6,226 bases of DNA from Acidobacteriota bacterium (GTDB lineage: Bacteria > Acidobacteriota > Blastocatellia > Pyrinomonadales > Pyrinomonadaceae): the NCBI GenBank assembly GCA_020199975.1, contig JAIVJP010000092.1, positions 1 to 6,226 on the forward strand, in the 5' to 3' direction. The position numbers were made by a program, and so were the translations under genes. The notes under the pieces are model-generated. The model saw only the letters and a list, made by a program, of their open reading frames with translations, was not told where the DNA came from and did no database searches. Shown here piece by piece: positions 5,860 through 6,226 of this stretch (its first letter is position 1; each line of letters opens with the position of its first letter).

Positions 5860-6226
5860 ATGGCAGAGAACGCTTTGATTACTGAACGCGCAAAGCTGGA
5901 GGCACTGGCGCCCGTGGCGACAGCTCCGATTAGGCATCACGTCTTTGTCTGCACTGGCAAATCCTGCTCAGGCGTCGACAGTGCAGACGTGAAAACGGCT
6001 TTTGAACGTGAACTCCTGGCACGCGGTATACTCTTCGGGAAAGAGAAGAAGGGTAAGAACCCGAGAGGCACAGTCGTCGTTACGGAGTGCGCTTCAGTTG
6101 GTTTTTGTGCAATAGGGCCCGCGGTGATGGTCTATCCCGATGGCATTTGGTATGCGCAGGTGCGAGACCGAGATGTGCCGGAGATTGTTGAAGAACATCT
6201 CCTTAATGGCCGAGTGGTTGAGCGAC
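5860..6226 (+). CDS. Thioredoxin-fold [2Fe-2S] ferredoxin domain protein, N-terminal part (stand-alone or NuoF/HndC-type)
   Basis: An open frame from ATG 5860 reaches the right edge of the window, with 122 residues visible and no stop. Residues 26-118 match the thioredoxin-like [2Fe-2S] ferredoxin domain seen in NuoE, HoxE and the N-terminus of HndC/NuoF-type flavoproteins: VFVCTGKSC carries C31 and C36 (C-x4-C as in NuoE), TECASVGFCAIGP carries C77 and C83, then VMVYPDGIWYAQV and DVPEIVEEHLLNGRVVER, the usual end of the domain. It should carry electrons in the cytoplasm; no signal peptide is seen. In relatives the second pair is usually C-x3-C (as in GCFGFC), but here it is C-x5-C with Ser79 in the usual cysteine place. 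Since NuoF-type fusions continue after this point with an FMN/NADH domain, the rest of the gene decides which type it is. It is transcribed away from the protease unit and has no obvious functional link with it. Only a weak GGA precedes the start. Confidence 0.85.
   Translation, partial: MAENALITERAKLEALAPVATAPIRHHVFVCTGKSCSGVDSADVKTAFERELLARGILFGKEKKGKNPRGTVVVTECASVGFCAIGPAVMVYPDGIWYAQVRDRDVPEIVEEHLLNGRVVER

Overview
The window shows a minus-strand run of three genes encoding envelope or secreted proteins. A roughly 550-base intergenic region rich in inverted repeats separates them from a divergent plus-strand ferredoxin-domain gene. There are no RNA genes, no transposase and no CRISPR array. 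The DNA is moderately GC-rich by eye, and Shine-Dalgarno sequences are weak throughout. The gene content (a secreted alpha-helical/HEAT-like protein next to a secreted alkaline-phosphatase-fold enzyme) reminds me of soil Acidobacteriota. That assignment rests on recall of protein style, not on any search, and is tentative.

Layout, read in the direction of transcription of the minus strand. (1) 5311-3692 is an intact 539-residue membrane-anchored protein: a degenerate FHA-like cytoplasmic domain, one transmembrane helix, a coiled-coil stalk and an outside trypsin-like serine protease domain with a complete His-Asp-Ser triad. (2) About 3506-1479 is a secreted protein of about 675 residues that I know only as a family pattern. 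Its reading frame is broken twice: about one base is missing near 3275, and about one base is extra (or 3n+2 bases are missing) near 2346. The three pieces together look like one continuous protein. (3) 1476 to beyond base 1 is an alkaline-phosphatase-superfamily (type I phosphodiesterase-like) enzyme. It has a signal peptide and all expected metal-ligand motifs, and its C-terminus lies outside the window. It starts 2 bases after the stop of gene 2.

The intergenic region 5312-5859 holds two long nested inverted repeats (5518-5608 and 5629-5787) that could form large cruciforms or RNA hairpins. They look like a non-coding palindromic element (MITE-like or REP/REPIN-like). From 5860, on the plus strand, runs the N-terminal part of a thioredoxin-fold [2Fe-2S] ferredoxin domain, either a stand-alone protein or the N-terminus of a NuoF/HndC-type flavoprotein. 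The spacing of its second cysteine pair is unusual.

How the genes work together (inference): genes 1-3 look like one transcription unit whose catalytic parts all lie outside the cytoplasmic membrane, namely a tethered protease, a secreted helical-repeat protein and a secreted phosphodiesterase/phosphatase. The substrates are unknown. The broken middle gene is either a decaying member of this module or the result of sequencing error; the sequence alone cannot decide.
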